Of a DNA stretch of 64,000 nt, positions 25,081 through 34,627 are shown piece by piece (position 1 is the stretch's first letter; each line of letters opens with the position of its first letter). The position numbers and the translations under genes are program-made. The DNA is taken from NCBI RefSeq assembly GCF_022213955.1, contig NZ_JAKNTW010000009.1:1-64000 (forward strand). Reading direction: 5' to 3'. Under the pieces are notes generated by a model that saw only the letters and a list, made by a program, of their open reading frames with translations, was not told the origin of the DNA and did no database searches. Origin of the DNA: Dolomitihabitans soli. GTDB lineage: Bacteria; Actinomycetota; Actinomycetes; Streptosporangiales; Streptosporangiaceae.

Positions 25081-25191
25081 GAGAAAGGTACGGGAGCGAT
25101 GCTCGACGCGGGAACCGGTACGGGGCTGCTCGCGCAGCCGGCGATGAGGGCCGGTGCCGCGCAAGTCACGGCGATCGCAGGGGAGAACCGG
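25081..25191 (+). pseudogene. SAM-dependent methyltransferase remnant (motif I only)
   Basis: One frame reads KGTGAMLDAGTGTGLLAQPA followed by RAGAAQVTAI, which matches methyltransferase motif I (DxGxGxG) and the following helix-strand of PRMT-like enzymes. Nothing before or after it in any frame continues the fold. Short, so chance similarity cannot be excluded. Confidence 0.4.
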
Positions 25192-25337
25192 CATGGCCAC
25201 TTGCCACAGCCAAACCGGGCGCACGCCCGATGGGAGAGCACCGGGGCTGGTGGAGGAGGAAATGGCCACGTAGTGGACTCCCCTCCTTCAGGGTGCCGTA
25301 CGAGGTGATACCGACCCGCGCGGTCGGCGGTCGAAGG

Positions 25338-26018
25338 TCAGTAGTCGAGTCTCGGGAACCACTCGCCCCGGCCGTTAGGGGTGAGGTCGAGGAGATGCCA
25401 GACGGGGGCGAGGAGGTCGATGCCGCGCTCGTCGATGTCCTCGGCCATGCGAGGGTGGGTGGAGTAGAAGTGGCGGACCGCGCCGTCGCTGTCGCGGGTG
25501 AAGACAGAGATGGTGGAGTCCTGTTCGCCGTCCTTGTCCTCGCTGCCGAGGTCGTACTTGAAGGTGCTGTCGCCGCAGCTCAGCAGCCTCAGCCGGTGCC
25601 AGCCGCGGTCGCGGGCGTGCTGCCGCAGGGCGGGCGGGTCGGCGGCCGCGGCGATGGCGAAGTCGGCGTTCTGGGCGATGTGGTGGGCGATGCCGTTGAA
25701 GCCGTCGATCCACAGGGTGCACATGGGGCACGGGTCGGTCTGCAGCTTGCCGTACATGAGGTGGTAGACGATCAGCGGGCGGTCCGGCGCGGTGAAGAGC
25801 CCGCTGAGGTAGACCTCGCGGATCGGCGCGTCGCCCGCGTCGAGATCGGCGGGGCCCTCGATGAAGACGTAGTCGTCGACGGGCGGCCCCTGCGGGAGCG
25901 CCCGCCGTTGGGCCGCGACCTTCTCGCGGTGGCGCATGAGGTCGATCTCGGCTAGGCGCAGTTCCTTGCGGGCGGCGAGGTACTCCGCTGATTCGTCAGC
26001 CAGTTTCGTCTGCCGCAT
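25338..26018 (-). CDS. DUF899 thioredoxin-like protein
   Basis: 226 aa. Start MRQTKLADESAEYLAARKELRLAE, then HREKVAAQRRALPQGP and a thioredoxin-fold Cys pair in TDPCPMCTLWIDGFNG (about 95-98). The end has IDLLAPVWHLLDLTP. This is the DUF899 layout (predicted dithiol-disulfide oxidoreductase). CAGGAGGAAGCC gives a strong ribosome site. Cytoplasmic, partner unknown. Confidence 0.92.
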   Translation of the reverse strand: MRQTKLADESAEYLAARKELRLAEIDLMRHREKVAAQRRALPQGPPVDDYVFIEGPADLDAGDAPIREVYLSGLFTAPDRPLIVYHLMYGKLQTDPCPMCTLWIDGFNGIAHHIAQNADFAIAAAADPPALRQHARDRGWHRLRLLSCGDSTFKYDLGSEDKDGEQDSTISVFTRDSDGAVRHFYSTHPRMAEDIDERGIDLLAPVWHLLDLTPNGRGEWFPRLDY

Positions 26019-26531
26019 GGCTTCCTCCTGGGGTAGCGATTCCCCGGTCCCGGGTCCGATCCCCGGGTCCCCCAGCTCTCCAAGTCTATGGCGGTGCTAA
26101 GCCGACACCCGGAGAGGCGTCCTACCGCGCTGACTTGCCCGGACATGGCTTACCCATGACAGAACGCCAATGGGGCGAAACACGGACGACACCAACGGCC
26201 TGCTGACCGAGGACCGCGAGCCCAAGGTGCCGGCCGAAACCGTCCGGCGCATCCTCCTACCGATCCCCCTGAATCGCCGCCTGGCCTACCCCGCTTCTCC
26301 CACGATCCGGTGCGTTTCCGTTCCCAGCAGAGCCAGGCAGTGCCGAAAGGCCGGCAGGCACCGGCTTCGCCATGGTCCAAATGGGCACACGTCACTCGTC
26401 CGAGTTGTCACGGCGCCTGGCCACAGCCGCTGGAGTGCCATGGAGTCACGGACCGAGACCACCTACGGCGAGTGGCGCCGGGTGGGCTTGCCGTAAATTC
26501 AGCGCCCCCCGAGCGGGCGCGCAGGGATGGG
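26019..26531. other. Intergenic region, no gene supported
   Basis: 513 bp. Open frames such as the one at 26170-26496 have no recognisable family or ribosome site. Third-position GC is lower than in neighbouring genes. Carries the promoter of the DUF899 gene at its left end. Nothing else seen. Confidence 0.5.
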
Positions 26532-27443
26532 TCAGCCGATCAGCGCGCTGAGTGCGGCCATGACGGGGATGGAGAGCAGCGTGCTCGTGAACACCGCGCT
26601 GCGGGCCAGTCTTCTGCCCACGTCGTAGTGCACGGAGTAGACGTAGATGTTCTGGGCCGTCGGCAGGGCCGCGAAGAGTGTGCAGGCCAGCAGCATCGTG
26701 CCGTCCAGCCGGAGGGCGTACTTCGCGATGAGGTAGGCCACGGCGGGCTGGACGAAGGCCTTGAGCAGTACGGCCAGCACGACGTCCCGGCGGTGACCGT
26801 TGACGGCGGACTGGCCGGCGGAGCTCAGGCTCAGACCGTACGCGATGAGAGCGACGGGCACCGCGGCGCCGCCCACCAGATCGAACGGGCGCATGAACTG
26901 TTCGGGCAGGTCGATCCCCGACAGGGCGACGGCCAGGCCGAGCAGGGAGGCGACCGTCAGCGGGTTGCGCAGCGGCAGGAGCAGGGCGGCGCGCTTGCCG
27001 GCGGGCCCGTTGTCGAGGATCAGGAACGCGATGGGGGCCATCACCAGCAGCTGGAACAGCAGGACGGGAGCGATGAGCGCGCCGTCGCCGAGCACGTAGA
27101 CACCGACGGGGATGCCCAGGTTGCCCGCGTTGACGTAGGAGGAGGCGAGCACGCCGATGGTCAGCTCGCCCTTCTTCCGCCGCCAGATCAGCCCCGCCAC
27201 GATGAGATAGGCGACCTGCACGACGAGCAGCCCGGCGACGTTGGTCAGCAGCACCGGCGAGAAGATCGACTGCAGATCGGCGGTCGCCACGGTCGTGAAC
27301 AGCAACGCCGGGGTGGCCACGAAGAACGCCAGCCGCGAGAGCACCATCTCGTCCTGCGCGCGCAGCACGCCGGCACGCCCGACCAGGTAGCCCAACACAG
27401 CAACCGACACCAACGTGGCAAAAGCCACCAAAATCCCCGACAT
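26532..27443 (-). CDS. AEC-family (auxin efflux carrier) transporter
   Basis: 303 aa with ten membrane helices. Family markers are NAGNLGIPVGVYVLG (the NAxNxG/P discontinuous-helix motif), LRNPLTVASLLGLAVAL and the second crossover near LPTAQNIYVYS. AEC carriers export or take up small carboxylates such as malate or malonate by secondary transport. Monocistronic. Weak ribosome signal before ATG 27443. Confidence 0.92.
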   Translation of the reverse strand: MSGILVAFATLVSVAVLGYLVGRAGVLRAQDEMVLSRLAFFVATPALLFTTVATADLQSIFSPVLLTNVAGLLVVQVAYLIVAGLIWRRKKGELTIGVLASSYVNAGNLGIPVGVYVLGDGALIAPVLLFQLLVMAPIAFLILDNGPAGKRAALLLPLRNPLTVASLLGLAVALSGIDLPEQFMRPFDLVGGAAVPVALIAYGLSLSSAGQSAVNGHRRDVVLAVLLKAFVQPAVAYLIAKYALRLDGTMLLACTLFAALPTAQNIYVYSVHYDVGRRLARSAVFTSTLLSIPVMAALSALIG

Positions 27444-27586
27444 TCCGGCAAGTCTTACGTAACGCCCTTAATGACCACATAGCGGGTCCCTCGGCGGCCC
27501 AAGGACCCCCTGTCCCGCAAGGCGGGAAGGCTGTGGATCACGGCGGCGGCGCTGAGGCGTTCGGTCGCCAGGGCCACGCGGATTCT

Positions 27587-29227
27587 TCAGGTCCGGGGAT
27601 AGTGCTGGTCAAACGCCGGGCGCTCGGACCTGATCGGGGGCAGCGAGGTGAAGTTGTGCCGGGGCGGCGGGCAGGAGGTGGCCCACTCCAGCGAGTTCCC
27701 GAAGCCCCACGGGTCGTCGACGGTCACCCGCTCCCCCGAGCGGGCCGTGTACCAGAGGTTGATCAGGAAGAACAACGTGGACGCGCCGAGCAGGAAGGAG
27801 CCGAGCGAGGAGATCAGGTTGAGCGTGGTGAACCCGTCGGCGACGCTGTAGTCGGCGTAGCGGCGCGGAAAACCGATCACACCGAGCCAGTGCTGCACGA
27901 GGAAGGTGGTGTGGAAGCCGATGAACAGCGTCCAGAAGTGCAGCTTGCCGAGGGGCTCGTTGAGCATCTTCCCGGTGAACTTCGGCCACCAGAAGTAGAA
28001 CCCGGCGAACATCGCGAAGACCACGGTGCCGAAGACCACGTAGTGGAAGTGGGCGACGACGAAGTAGGTGTCGCTGATGTGGAAGTCGAGCGGCGGCGAG
28101 GCCAGGATGACCCCGGTCAGCCCGCCCAGCAGGAAGGTCACCAGGAAGCCGATCGCGAACAGCATCGGCGACTCGAAACTCAGGTGCCCACGCCACATCG
28201 TGCCGACCCAGTTGAAGAACTTCACCCCCGTGGGCACCGCGATCAGGAACGTCATCAACGAGAAGAACGGCAGCAGCACGTGCCCGGTGGGGAACATGTG
28301 GTGCGCCCACACGGTCATCGACAGGCCGGAGATCGCCAGAGTGGCGCCGACCAGGCCGATGTACCCGAAGAGCGGCTTCCGGCTGAAGACCGGGAGCACC
28401 TCGGTGATGATGCCGAAGAACGGCAGCGCGATGATGTAGACCTCTGGATGGCCGAAGAACCAGAAGAGATGCTGCCAGAGCAGCGCGCCGCCGGTCTCGG
28501 CGTCGTAGATGCGCGCGCCCAGCTTGCGTTCGGCCTCCAGCGCCAGCAGCGCGGCGGCCAGCACGGGGAAGGCGAGCAGCACCAGGATCGAGGTGAGCAG
28601 CACGTTCCAGGTGAAGATCGGCATCCGGAACGAGGTCATGCCGGGCGCCCGCATGCAGATGATCGTGGTGATGAAGTTGACCGCGCCGAGGATCGTGCCC
28701 AGGCCGGCGAGCACCAGGCCCATGATCCAGAGATCGCCGCCGATGGTCGAGGTGTAGGTGAAGGTCGACAGCGGCGTGTAGGCGAACCAGCCGAAGGAGG
28801 CCGCCCCGCCGGCGGTGAAGAAGCCGCTGAACGCGATCAGGCCGCCGAACAGGAACAGCCAGTAGCTGGCCATGTTGAGCCTCGGGAACGCCACGTCGGG
28901 CGCGCCGATCTGCAGCGGCATGATCGCGTTCGCGAACCCGGCGAACAGCGGGGTCGCGAACAACAGCAGCATGATCGCGCCGTGCATGGTGAAGAGTTGG
29001 TTGTACTGCTCGTGGGAGACGAACTGCATCTCCGGCTGCATCAACTCCACCCGGATCACCATCGCCATCACACCGGCGGCGAGGAAGAAGCAGAACGACG
29101 TGATGAGGTAGAGATAGCCGATCACCTTGTGATCGGTGGTGGACAGCCAGGAGGCGAGCATGCTGCCGGTGGGCCTTCTGGCCGGCAGCGGCGTCTGCCC
29201 GCTCTGGGTGGGCTCGACTCGCGTCAT
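27587..29227 (-). CDS. ctaD: Cytochrome c oxidase subunit I (aa3 type)
   Basis: 546 aa from ATG 29227, with AAGGGGGAGCGC upstream. Twelve helices. Heme a His is in TMHGAIM, the CuB His and cross-linked Tyr are in HPEVYII, CuB His pair in WAHHMF and the heme a3/a ligands in HFHYV. The H-channel/K-channel segments are intact. It stands alone: no ctaC, ctaE or ctaF is adjacent, so it must borrow other subunits or be a second copy with specialised expression. Product is a membrane proton-pumping O2 reductase core. Confidence 0.96.
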   Translation of the reverse strand: MTRVEPTQSGQTPLPARRPTGSMLASWLSTTDHKVIGYLYLITSFCFFLAAGVMAMVIRVELMQPEMQFVSHEQYNQLFTMHGAIMLLLFATPLFAGFANAIMPLQIGAPDVAFPRLNMASYWLFLFGGLIAFSGFFTAGGAASFGWFAYTPLSTFTYTSTIGGDLWIMGLVLAGLGTILGAVNFITTIICMRAPGMTSFRMPIFTWNVLLTSILVLLAFPVLAAALLALEAERKLGARIYDAETGGALLWQHLFWFFGHPEVYIIALPFFGIITEVLPVFSRKPLFGYIGLVGATLAISGLSMTVWAHHMFPTGHVLLPFFSLMTFLIAVPTGVKFFNWVGTMWRGHLSFESPMLFAIGFLVTFLLGGLTGVILASPPLDFHISDTYFVVAHFHYVVFGTVVFAMFAGFYFWWPKFTGKMLNEPLGKLHFWTLFIGFHTTFLVQHWLGVIGFPRRYADYSVADGFTTLNLISSLGSFLLGASTLFFLINLWYTARSGERVTVDDPWGFGNSLEWATSCPPPRHNFTSLPPIRSERPAFDQHYPRT

Positions 29228-29289
29228 TGCGCTCCCCCTTGCTGTGCGTGCTCGCGGTGACGTACCCGGGGGAGGCTGGTGACGCACTG

Positions 29290-29301
29290 TGACCATGGTC
29301 A
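29290..29301. promoter_or_regulatory. 12-bp perfect palindrome upstream of ctaD
   Basis: TGACCATGGTCA lies 63 bp upstream of the ctaD start. The half GTGACCAT recurs at 29333-29340. Placed in the divergent ctaD / small-membrane-protein promoter region, it is a plausible regulator site; no regulator is adjacent. Confidence 0.4.
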
Positions 29302-29363
29302 AGAGACGGCCAAATGGGGGAAGCTGACGATAGTGACCATCAGGTCCGGGTATTTCCGCATTT

Positions 29364-29657
29364 ATGAGCGCAAAAGAACGCCCGGAGGAGACCCCTCCCC
29401 CCGAGATGCGTTCGGCCACCCCACCTGAGCCGCGTCCGGCAAGCCGACTGCCCGCCGCCTCCGCGACACCGCGTGATGTCGCCTACGTGCTCATCGGCGC
29501 GTTCGTGGTGTTCTTCGCGGTCTGCTTCGGCGCCCTCGGACTGCTCGCCGGGATCCCCCTGCTGACCGTCGCCATGGCCGTCGCCGCGGTCGGCACGGTG
29601 ATCGCCATCATCAGGGCCGTCCGCACCTCCGGACGAGGATCCGACGAGGCGGGCTGA
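29364..29657 (+). CDS. Small two-helix membrane protein
   Basis: 97 aa. A Pro/Glu-rich N-terminal 36 residues precedes two helices, [23 protein letters not shown] and ITLTV-like [18 protein letters not shown], with a short basic tail. No family recognised. No Shine-Dalgarno before ATG 29364. Divergent from ctaD, and possibly an assembly or regulatory partner, by position only. Confidence 0.65.
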   Translation: MSAKERPEETPPPEMRSATPPEPRPASRLPAASATPRDVAYVLIGAFVVFFAVCFGALGLLAGIPLLTVAMAVAAVGTVIAIIRAVRTSGRGSDEAG

Positions 29658-29674
29658 CCGCTCAGCCGGAAACC

Positions 29675-29702
29675 CGGTTCACGTCAGTCGGTTCACGTCA
29701 GT
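29675..29702. repeat. 14-bp perfect tandem duplication
   Basis: CGGTTCACGTCAGT occurs twice head to tail (29675-29688, 29689-29702) between the convergent small membrane protein and DoxX genes. The second copy contains the DoxX stop codon. Confidence 0.85.
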
Positions 29703-30117
29703 CGGTGAGGAGTTCCTCGGCGATCAGGCCGATGCCGATGCCGAGCAACCACGCGTCCTTCGCCAGCGGAATGCCCTGCTGAGTCGGGAACAGGCTGCCG
29801 GCCTTGCGCATCCCCGGGGTCCGGATGTAGAGGCCGAGCAGGCCGCCGGCGAAGGCGGTGAGGCCCGCGCCCGCGAACAGGGAGGGCACGACGGGCAGCA
29901 GCAGCGCGGTCCCCAGCGCGATCTCGGCCTTGGAGAGCAGGCGAGTGAAGGCCACCGGGTCGACGTCCTTGAGGAACGGGTACGTCCCGGCGGCCATCCC
30001 GTGCACCCCCCGGGCGGTCTCCTCGTCCGCGGTGACCTTGCTGAGCCCGGAGTTCAGAATTAGCGCCCCGGCGACCCAGCGGGCCGGAAGCTGATGCGCG
30101 CGAGCCAGGATCCTCAT
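29698..30117 (-). CDS. DoxX-like membrane protein
   Basis: 139 aa from ATG 30117 (the in-frame ATG at 30156 is less likely). Four helices: WVAGALILNSGLSKV, IALGTALLLPVVPSLFAGAGLTAF, GGLLGLYI and WLLGIGIGLIAEEL. The LSK...ETA...GMAAGTYPFL segment fits DoxX/DUF4267-like subunits. Role in redox or membrane homeostasis is inferred from family only. Followed 50 bp away by the NmrA-like gene upstream on the same strand. Confidence 0.75.
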   Translation of the reverse strand: MRILARAHQLPARWVAGALILNSGLSKVTADEETARGVHGMAAGTYPFLKDVDPVAFTRLLSKAEIALGTALLLPVVPSLFAGAGLTAFAGGLLGLYIRTPGMRKAGSLFPTQQGIPLAKDAWLLGIGIGLIAEELLTD

Positions 30118-30168
30118 GTCCCGTTCGTTCCCTGCCCACCGCCCTCGATCCGGCATCTGACCATGGCT

Positions 30169-31017
30169 TTACCGGAAATCATCGGCGTGGTCGGCGGCCC
30201 AGGCGCGGAAGGTGCGCGCGGGCGCACCGGTGATCTTCTCCACCCCCTCGACGACGAACTCGGGGTTCGTCACCATCTGGGCGTGGGCGTCGATGATCGC
30301 GGCGGCCATCTCCGCCGGCATGCCTTCGCGGGTCATCTGCTCCTTGGCTACCTCCGCCGGGACCTCCTCGAAACGCAGCGGACGCCCGATCGCCTCCCCG
30401 ATGATCCGCACCTGTTCGGCCGTGGTGACGACCTCAGGCCCGGTCATCACGTATTTCGCCCCCTCGTGCCCCGCTCCGGTGAGCGCGGCGACCCCGACGG
30501 CGGCGATGTCTGCTTCGTGGATCAGCGTTCTGCCGGCCTCTCCGTAAATCCCCCGCACGACGTCGCCGGCCTGGATCTCCGGCGCCCACATCAGCGTGTT
30601 GGTCGCGAAGCCGCCGGGACGCAGGAAGGTCCACACCATCCCGGACGCCTGGATCAGGCGCTCGATCATGGCATGCGAGCCGATGATCGACTCGGCCTGC
30701 TCCTCGGGGTCGTCAGGAACACCGTGTGCGGACAGGTAGACGATCCTGCGGGCGTGCTGGGCGATCACCGCCAGCGAGGCGGACGCGGCGTGGTCGGCCG
30801 TCACAGTGGGCCAGACCAGGAAGACGGAGTCGACCCCCGTCAGCGCCTCGTGCAGGCTGTCCGGCTGGGCCAGGTCGCCGCGCACCACCTCGACGCCCGC
30901 GGGCAGGCGGGCCGACTCCGGGTCGCGAGCCAGCGCACGCACCGGCTCTCCACGTTCGAGCAGTTGGGCGAGTACCTGGCCGCCGACCTTGCCGGTCGCA
31001 CCGGTCACCAAAATCAT
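30169..31017 (-). CDS. NmrA-family NAD(P)-binding protein
   Basis: 282 aa. Rossmann GATGKVGGQVLAQLL at the N-terminus, then VRALARDPESA with the NADP-type Arg. Middle SAHGV and LRPGGFATNTLMWAPEIQAGDVVRGIYGEA follow the NmrA/YtfG (quinone oxidoreductase 2) layout. AAGGAG lies 7 nt before ATG 31017. May reduce quinones or sense redox through NAD(P). Probably co-transcribed with the DoxX-like gene. Confidence 0.9.
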   Translation of the reverse strand: MILVTGATGKVGGQVLAQLLERGEPVRALARDPESARLPAGVEVVRGDLAQPDSLHEALTGVDSVFLVWPTVTADHAASASLAVIAQHARRIVYLSAHGVPDDPEEQAESIIGSHAMIERLIQASGMVWTFLRPGGFATNTLMWAPEIQAGDVVRGIYGEAGRTLIHEADIAAVGVAALTGAGHEGAKYVMTGPEVVTTAEQVRIIGEAIGRPLRFEEVPAEVAKEQMTREGMPAEMAAAIIDAHAQMVTNPEFVVEGVEKITGAPARTFRAWAADHADDFR

Positions 31018-31236
31018 GATCGATCTCCTTCGTCGTCGATGTGACCAGCCTGCAACTTGAACCTCGGTTGAGGTCAACAGCCCACCGTGCGCGACGTGCC
31101 GATCCGGCCGGAGCGGGTGGCCTCTCGCCTGACGAGCCGGTCGGCCTTCCGGCCGACGGGCGGACGTATGGCGCACCGCTGATCCACCAAGATGGCGACG
31201 GAGACCGTCCGGATCGGGAGCAGCAGGGCGGGGCGG

Positions 31237-31262
31237 CCGATCCCGGAGTATGCCGGGATCGG
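31237..31262 (-). terminator. Hairpin terminator after the UvrA-like gene
   Basis: Perfect 10-bp stem CCGATCCCGG / CCGGGATCGG with a 6-nt loop, 25 bp past the stop of the UvrA-like gene on the minus strand. No long T tract. Confidence 0.65.
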
Positions 31263-31286
31263 CGGCCCAGCCCTTCGTGCCGCGGG

Positions 31287-33584
31287 TCATGTCGCGGCGT
31301 TCTCCAGCCGGTAGCGGCGGAGGTGTTCGCCGGTCAGGGAGTGCTCGGCGGCCAGGAGGTCGCGGGGAGTGCCGGTGAAGACGATCTCGCCGCCGTTCTT
31401 GCCGCCGTCGGGGCCGAGGTCGATGATCCAGTCGGCCTGCTGGATGACGTCGAGGTTGTGCTCGATGACGATGACGGTGTTGCCCTTGTCGACCAGTCCG
31501 TTCATCAGGGTGAGCAGGGTGTCCACATCCGACATGTGCAGGCCGGTGGTGGGCTCGTCCAGGACGTAGACGCCGCCGGTGCGGTGGAGCTGGGTGGCGA
31601 GCTTGATGCGCTGCCGCTCGCCGCCGGACAGGGTGCTCAGCGACTGGCCGAGGCTGAGGTAGCCGAGGCCGACCTCGATCAGCGTGTGCAGCTTGGCGCG
31701 CAGGGCGCGCTCGGTGAAGAACTCGGCGGCCTCCTCGGCCGGCATCTCCAGCACGTCGGCGATGGACTTGCCGCGCAGCGTGTGGGAGAGGACCGACTCC
31801 TTGAAGCGGCGTCCGTCGCAGGTGTCGCAGTGCGTGGTGACCGGGTCCATGTACGCCAGCTCGGTGATGATCACGCCCCGGCCCTGGCACTCCTCGCAGG
31901 CGCCGGTGGAGTTGAAGCTGAACAGCCCGGGGGCGACGCCGCTGGCCGTGGCGAAGAGCTTGCGCACCTGGTCCATCAGGCCGAGATAGGTGGCGGGGGT
32001 GGACCGGGAGGAGGCGGCGATGGCCGTCTGGTCGACGAAGATGGTGTCGGGGTAGGCGGCCATGAAGACGTCGCCGATGAGGGTGCTCTTGCCCGATCCG
32101 GCGACGCCGGTGACCGCGGTGAGCACGCCCACCGGGATGTCGACCGACACCTTCTTCAGGTTGTGCAGGTCGGCGTCCGCGATCGACAGCGCGCCCCGGG
32201 CCTGCCTGAACGTGTCCTTGACGGCGCCGCCGCCGCGCAGGCCGCGAGCGGTGAGAGTGTCCGCTTCGCGGAGCCGCTCGACGGTGCCGGTGAAGACGAT
32301 CTCGCCGCCGTGCACCCCGGCCCGCGGGCCGACGTCCACGACGTGGTCGGCGATCTCGATGACGTCGGGGTCGTGCTCCACGACGAGGACCGTGTTGCCC
32401 TGGTCGCGCAGGGCGCGCAGCAGATCGTTGAGCCGGCCCACGTCGCGCGGGTGCAGGCCGACGCTGGGCTCGTCGAAGATGTAGGTCATCCCGGTCAGGC
32501 TGCTGCCCAGGTGCCTGACCATCTTCAGCCGCTGTCCCTCGCCCCCGGACAGCGTCATGGTGGCCCGGTCCATGCTGAGGTAGCCGAGCCCGATCGCGGC
32601 GACCCGCGCGAGGGCGGTGCGGGCGGCTTCGGCGATCGGGGTGGCCACCGGGTCGTCGATGCCGCCGAGCACCTCGATCAGGTCGGTGACCTGCATCCGC
32701 GACCAGTCGGCGATGGTGCGGCCGTCGATCAGGGTGGCCAGCGCCGTGGGGTTCAGCCGGTCGCCGTCGCAGGCCGGGCAGGTGCCCTCGGTGATGAACC
32801 GCTGGAGCGACTCGCGGGTCCGGTCGCTGACGGCGCTCAGGTCACGCTTGACGCCGAGCCGGGTGAACCGGACGACCAGGCCCTCGTAGTTGACCTTGTA
32901 GGTGCCGCTCTTGACCGTCAGCTCCACCTTGCCGCCGGTGCCGTGCAGCAGCGTGTGCCACTCGTCCTCGGTGTAGTCGCTCAGCCGCTTGGCCGGGTCG
33001 ACCCCCTCGTGGTTGGCGTACAGCTGCCACTCGGTGCCGCCCACCGTGTAGCCCGGCAGCAGGATCGCGCCCTCGTCGAGCGACTTCGTGTGGTCGAGCA
33101 TCTTGTCGACGTCGGCCCGCACGGTCTTTCCCAGCCCGTCGCACTCGGGGCACATGCCCTGCGGGTCGTTGAAGGAGTAGGTGGACACCCGGCCGTCGGT
33201 CGGCGAGCCGTACCGGGCGAACAGGGCACGGATCATGGAGTAGATGTCGGTCATGGTGCCGACCGTGGAGCGGGCGTTGCCGCCCACCGGCTTCTGGTCC
33301 ACGATCACCGGGGTGGTGAGGTTCTCGATCGCGTCGGCCTGGGGGCGCTCGTACTTGGGGAGCTGGTTGCGGATGAACCAGGAGAAGGTGCCGTGTAGCT
33401 GGCGTTGCGCCTCGACGGCGACCGTGTCGAAGACGATCGACGACTTGCCCGAGCCCGACACCCCGGTGAAGACCGTGATCCGGTTCTTCGGGATGGTGAG
33501 GGACACGTCCTTGAGATTGTGCTCACGCGCGCCGACGATCCGGATGCTGTCGTCGCCGCCCACGGCAGGACCGCTGAAACTCAA
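31287..33584 (-). CDS. Short UvrA-like (class III) ABC ATPase
   Basis: 765 aa from TTG 33584, with GAGGAG 6 nt upstream (the frame stays open to 34397, but that part is not coding). Two ABC modules: Walker A GVSGSGKSS (about 45) and GVAGSGKST, signature LSGGEGQR and LSGGERQR, Walker B IFDEPS and VLDEPTTGLH. Zinc-finger cysteines CPECDGLG and CEECQGRG...HCDTC. It is about 180 residues shorter than UvrA (about 950) and is likely missing the UvrB-binding region, as in UvrA2/DrrC-type proteins linked to DNA-intercalator tolerance. No drug-synthesis genes are adjacent. Confidence 0.92.
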   Translation of the reverse strand: MSFSGPAVGGDDSIRIVGAREHNLKDVSLTIPKNRITVFTGVSGSGKSSIVFDTVAVEAQRQLHGTFSWFIRNQLPKYERPQADAIENLTTPVIVDQKPVGGNARSTVGTMTDIYSMIRALFARYGSPTDGRVSTYSFNDPQGMCPECDGLGKTVRADVDKMLDHTKSLDEGAILLPGYTVGGTEWQLYANHEGVDPAKRLSDYTEDEWHTLLHGTGGKVELTVKSGTYKVNYEGLVVRFTRLGVKRDLSAVSDRTRESLQRFITEGTCPACDGDRLNPTALATLIDGRTIADWSRMQVTDLIEVLGGIDDPVATPIAEAARTALARVAAIGLGYLSMDRATMTLSGGEGQRLKMVRHLGSSLTGMTYIFDEPSVGLHPRDVGRLNDLLRALRDQGNTVLVVEHDPDVIEIADHVVDVGPRAGVHGGEIVFTGTVERLREADTLTARGLRGGGAVKDTFRQARGALSIADADLHNLKKVSVDIPVGVLTAVTGVAGSGKSTLIGDVFMAAYPDTIFVDQTAIAASSRSTPATYLGLMDQVRKLFATASGVAPGLFSFNSTGACEECQGRGVIITELAYMDPVTTHCDTCDGRRFKESVLSHTLRGKSIADVLEMPAEEAAEFFTERALRAKLHTLIEVGLGYLSLGQSLSTLSGGERQRIKLATQLHRTGGVYVLDEPTTGLHMSDVDTLLTLMNGLVDKGNTVIVIEHNLDVIQQADWIIDLGPDGGKNGGEIVFTGTPRDLLAAEHSLTGEHLRRYRLENAAT

Positions 33585-33820
33585 GAAGATCTCCTCTTGC
33601 TGATGGGGTGGACAGCCGCCGGCGGGTGCGGTGATCGCCGGGTTCGCCGCTCTGTGCCGTCTCGCTCTCACCGGCTCGGTGGAGCGGCCACGACGGGAGG
33701 GAGCCTGACCGGCGGCATCGGCAAGGATATCGCTAATCTGTTCGATAGTGGGCGCAGTCGGCGGAACCCGGCCCTTGGCGCGCGATCGTGGCCCTCGGCA
33801 AACGGTCGCCGCCGAATCGA

Positions 33821-34627
33821 TCAGTTCAGCCGGGCCTCCTCGTCGGCCCGCGGCGTACCCTGCAGGGCGTCGATCTTGGCGTGCAGCCGGGCCAGCTCGT
33901 CGACGACCGCGCCGAGCTGATCTTCCGTCCGCTGCTCCTCGGCCGAGGTGTTCTGATCGTCCATGGCGTTGACCACGACGGCGATGAAGAGGTTCAGCAC
34001 CACGAACGTGGCGATCAGGATGTAGACCACGAAGAAGATCCAGGCCCACGGGGCGACGGCCATCACGTCCGCCGCGATCTCCGGCCAGGCCTCGCCCGTC
34101 ATCACCTGGAACAGGGTGAACAGCGAGGCCGGCAACTCGCCGAAGTGCTCCGGGGCGATCTCGCCGAACAGCTCGGTGGCCAGCACCGCCGAGACGTACA
34201 TGATCAGTGCAAGCAGGCCGATGGTCGACGCCATCCCGGGGATCGCCGCGAGCAGCGCGGCGACGACCTTGCGCATGCTGGAGACCGACGAGATCAGGCG
34301 CAGCGCACGGAGGATCCGCAGCACGCGCAGCACCGAGGCGGGACCGGAGGCCGGCACCAGCGCGACGGCCACGACCACCGTGTCGAACCAGTTCCACGGG
34401 TCCCTGAAGAACGCGCCCCGGTAGGCGTGGAGACGGGCGGCGAGTTCCAGGACGAAGACGGTCACCACGATCCGGTCGACCACATGGAGCACCCCGCCGA
34501 CGTTCTCCATGATGAACGAGGAGGTCTCACAGCCGATCGTGATGGCGTTGATCAGGATGATGACCACGAAGACCCGCTCGAAGCGTCGGCTTTCGAGGAA
34601 CGAGCGCACACGTTCGCGGCCTGGCAA
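33821..34627 (-). CDS. Voltage-gated ion channel (bacterial Nav/Cav type)
   Basis: 268 aa from TTG 34627. S1-S4 voltage sensor with S4 arginines every third residue (Arg101, 104, 107, 110), then S5, a pore helix and selectivity filter TGEAW (177-181) and S6 ending NLFIAVVVNAM. A C-terminal coiled coil (AEEQRTEDQLGAVVDELARLHAKI) should make the tetramer bundle. Family relatives such as NaChBac and NavAb have TLESW. The Gly-Glu-Ala-Trp filter leaves ion preference (Na+ or Ca2+) open. Monocistronic. Confidence 0.93.
   Translation of the reverse strand: MPGRERVRSFLESRRFERVFVVIILINAITIGCETSSFIMENVGGVLHVVDRIVVTVFVLELAARLHAYRGAFFRDPWNWFDTVVVAVALVPASGPASVLRVLRILRALRLISSVSSMRKVVAALLAAIPGMASTIGLLALIMYVSAVLATELFGEIAPEHFGELPASLFTLFQVMTGEAWPEIAADVMAVAPWAWIFFVVYILIATFVVLNLFIAVVVNAMDDQNTSAEEQRTEDQLGAVVDELARLHAKIDALQGTPRADEEARLN

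Noticed and set aside
24274-25308. 344-codon plus-strand frame opposite the WYL regulator
   Set aside because: Mostly antisense shadow; only its last part (25081-25191) shows a methyltransferase-like motif and is listed separately as a relic.
26170-26496. 108-codon plus-strand frame (MGRNTDDTNG)
   Set aside because: No Shine-Dalgarno, no recognisable domain and Arg/Ser-rich second half; not supported.
27533-29260. 575-codon plus-strand open frame opposite ctaD
   Set aside because: Low-complexity Glu/Arg/His/Asp protein that mirrors the third-position GC of ctaD; no start signal and no family.
31041-33398. 785-codon plus-strand open frame opposite the UvrA-like gene
   Set aside because: Antisense shadow of a real two-module ABC protein; Asp/Val/Gly-rich without motifs.
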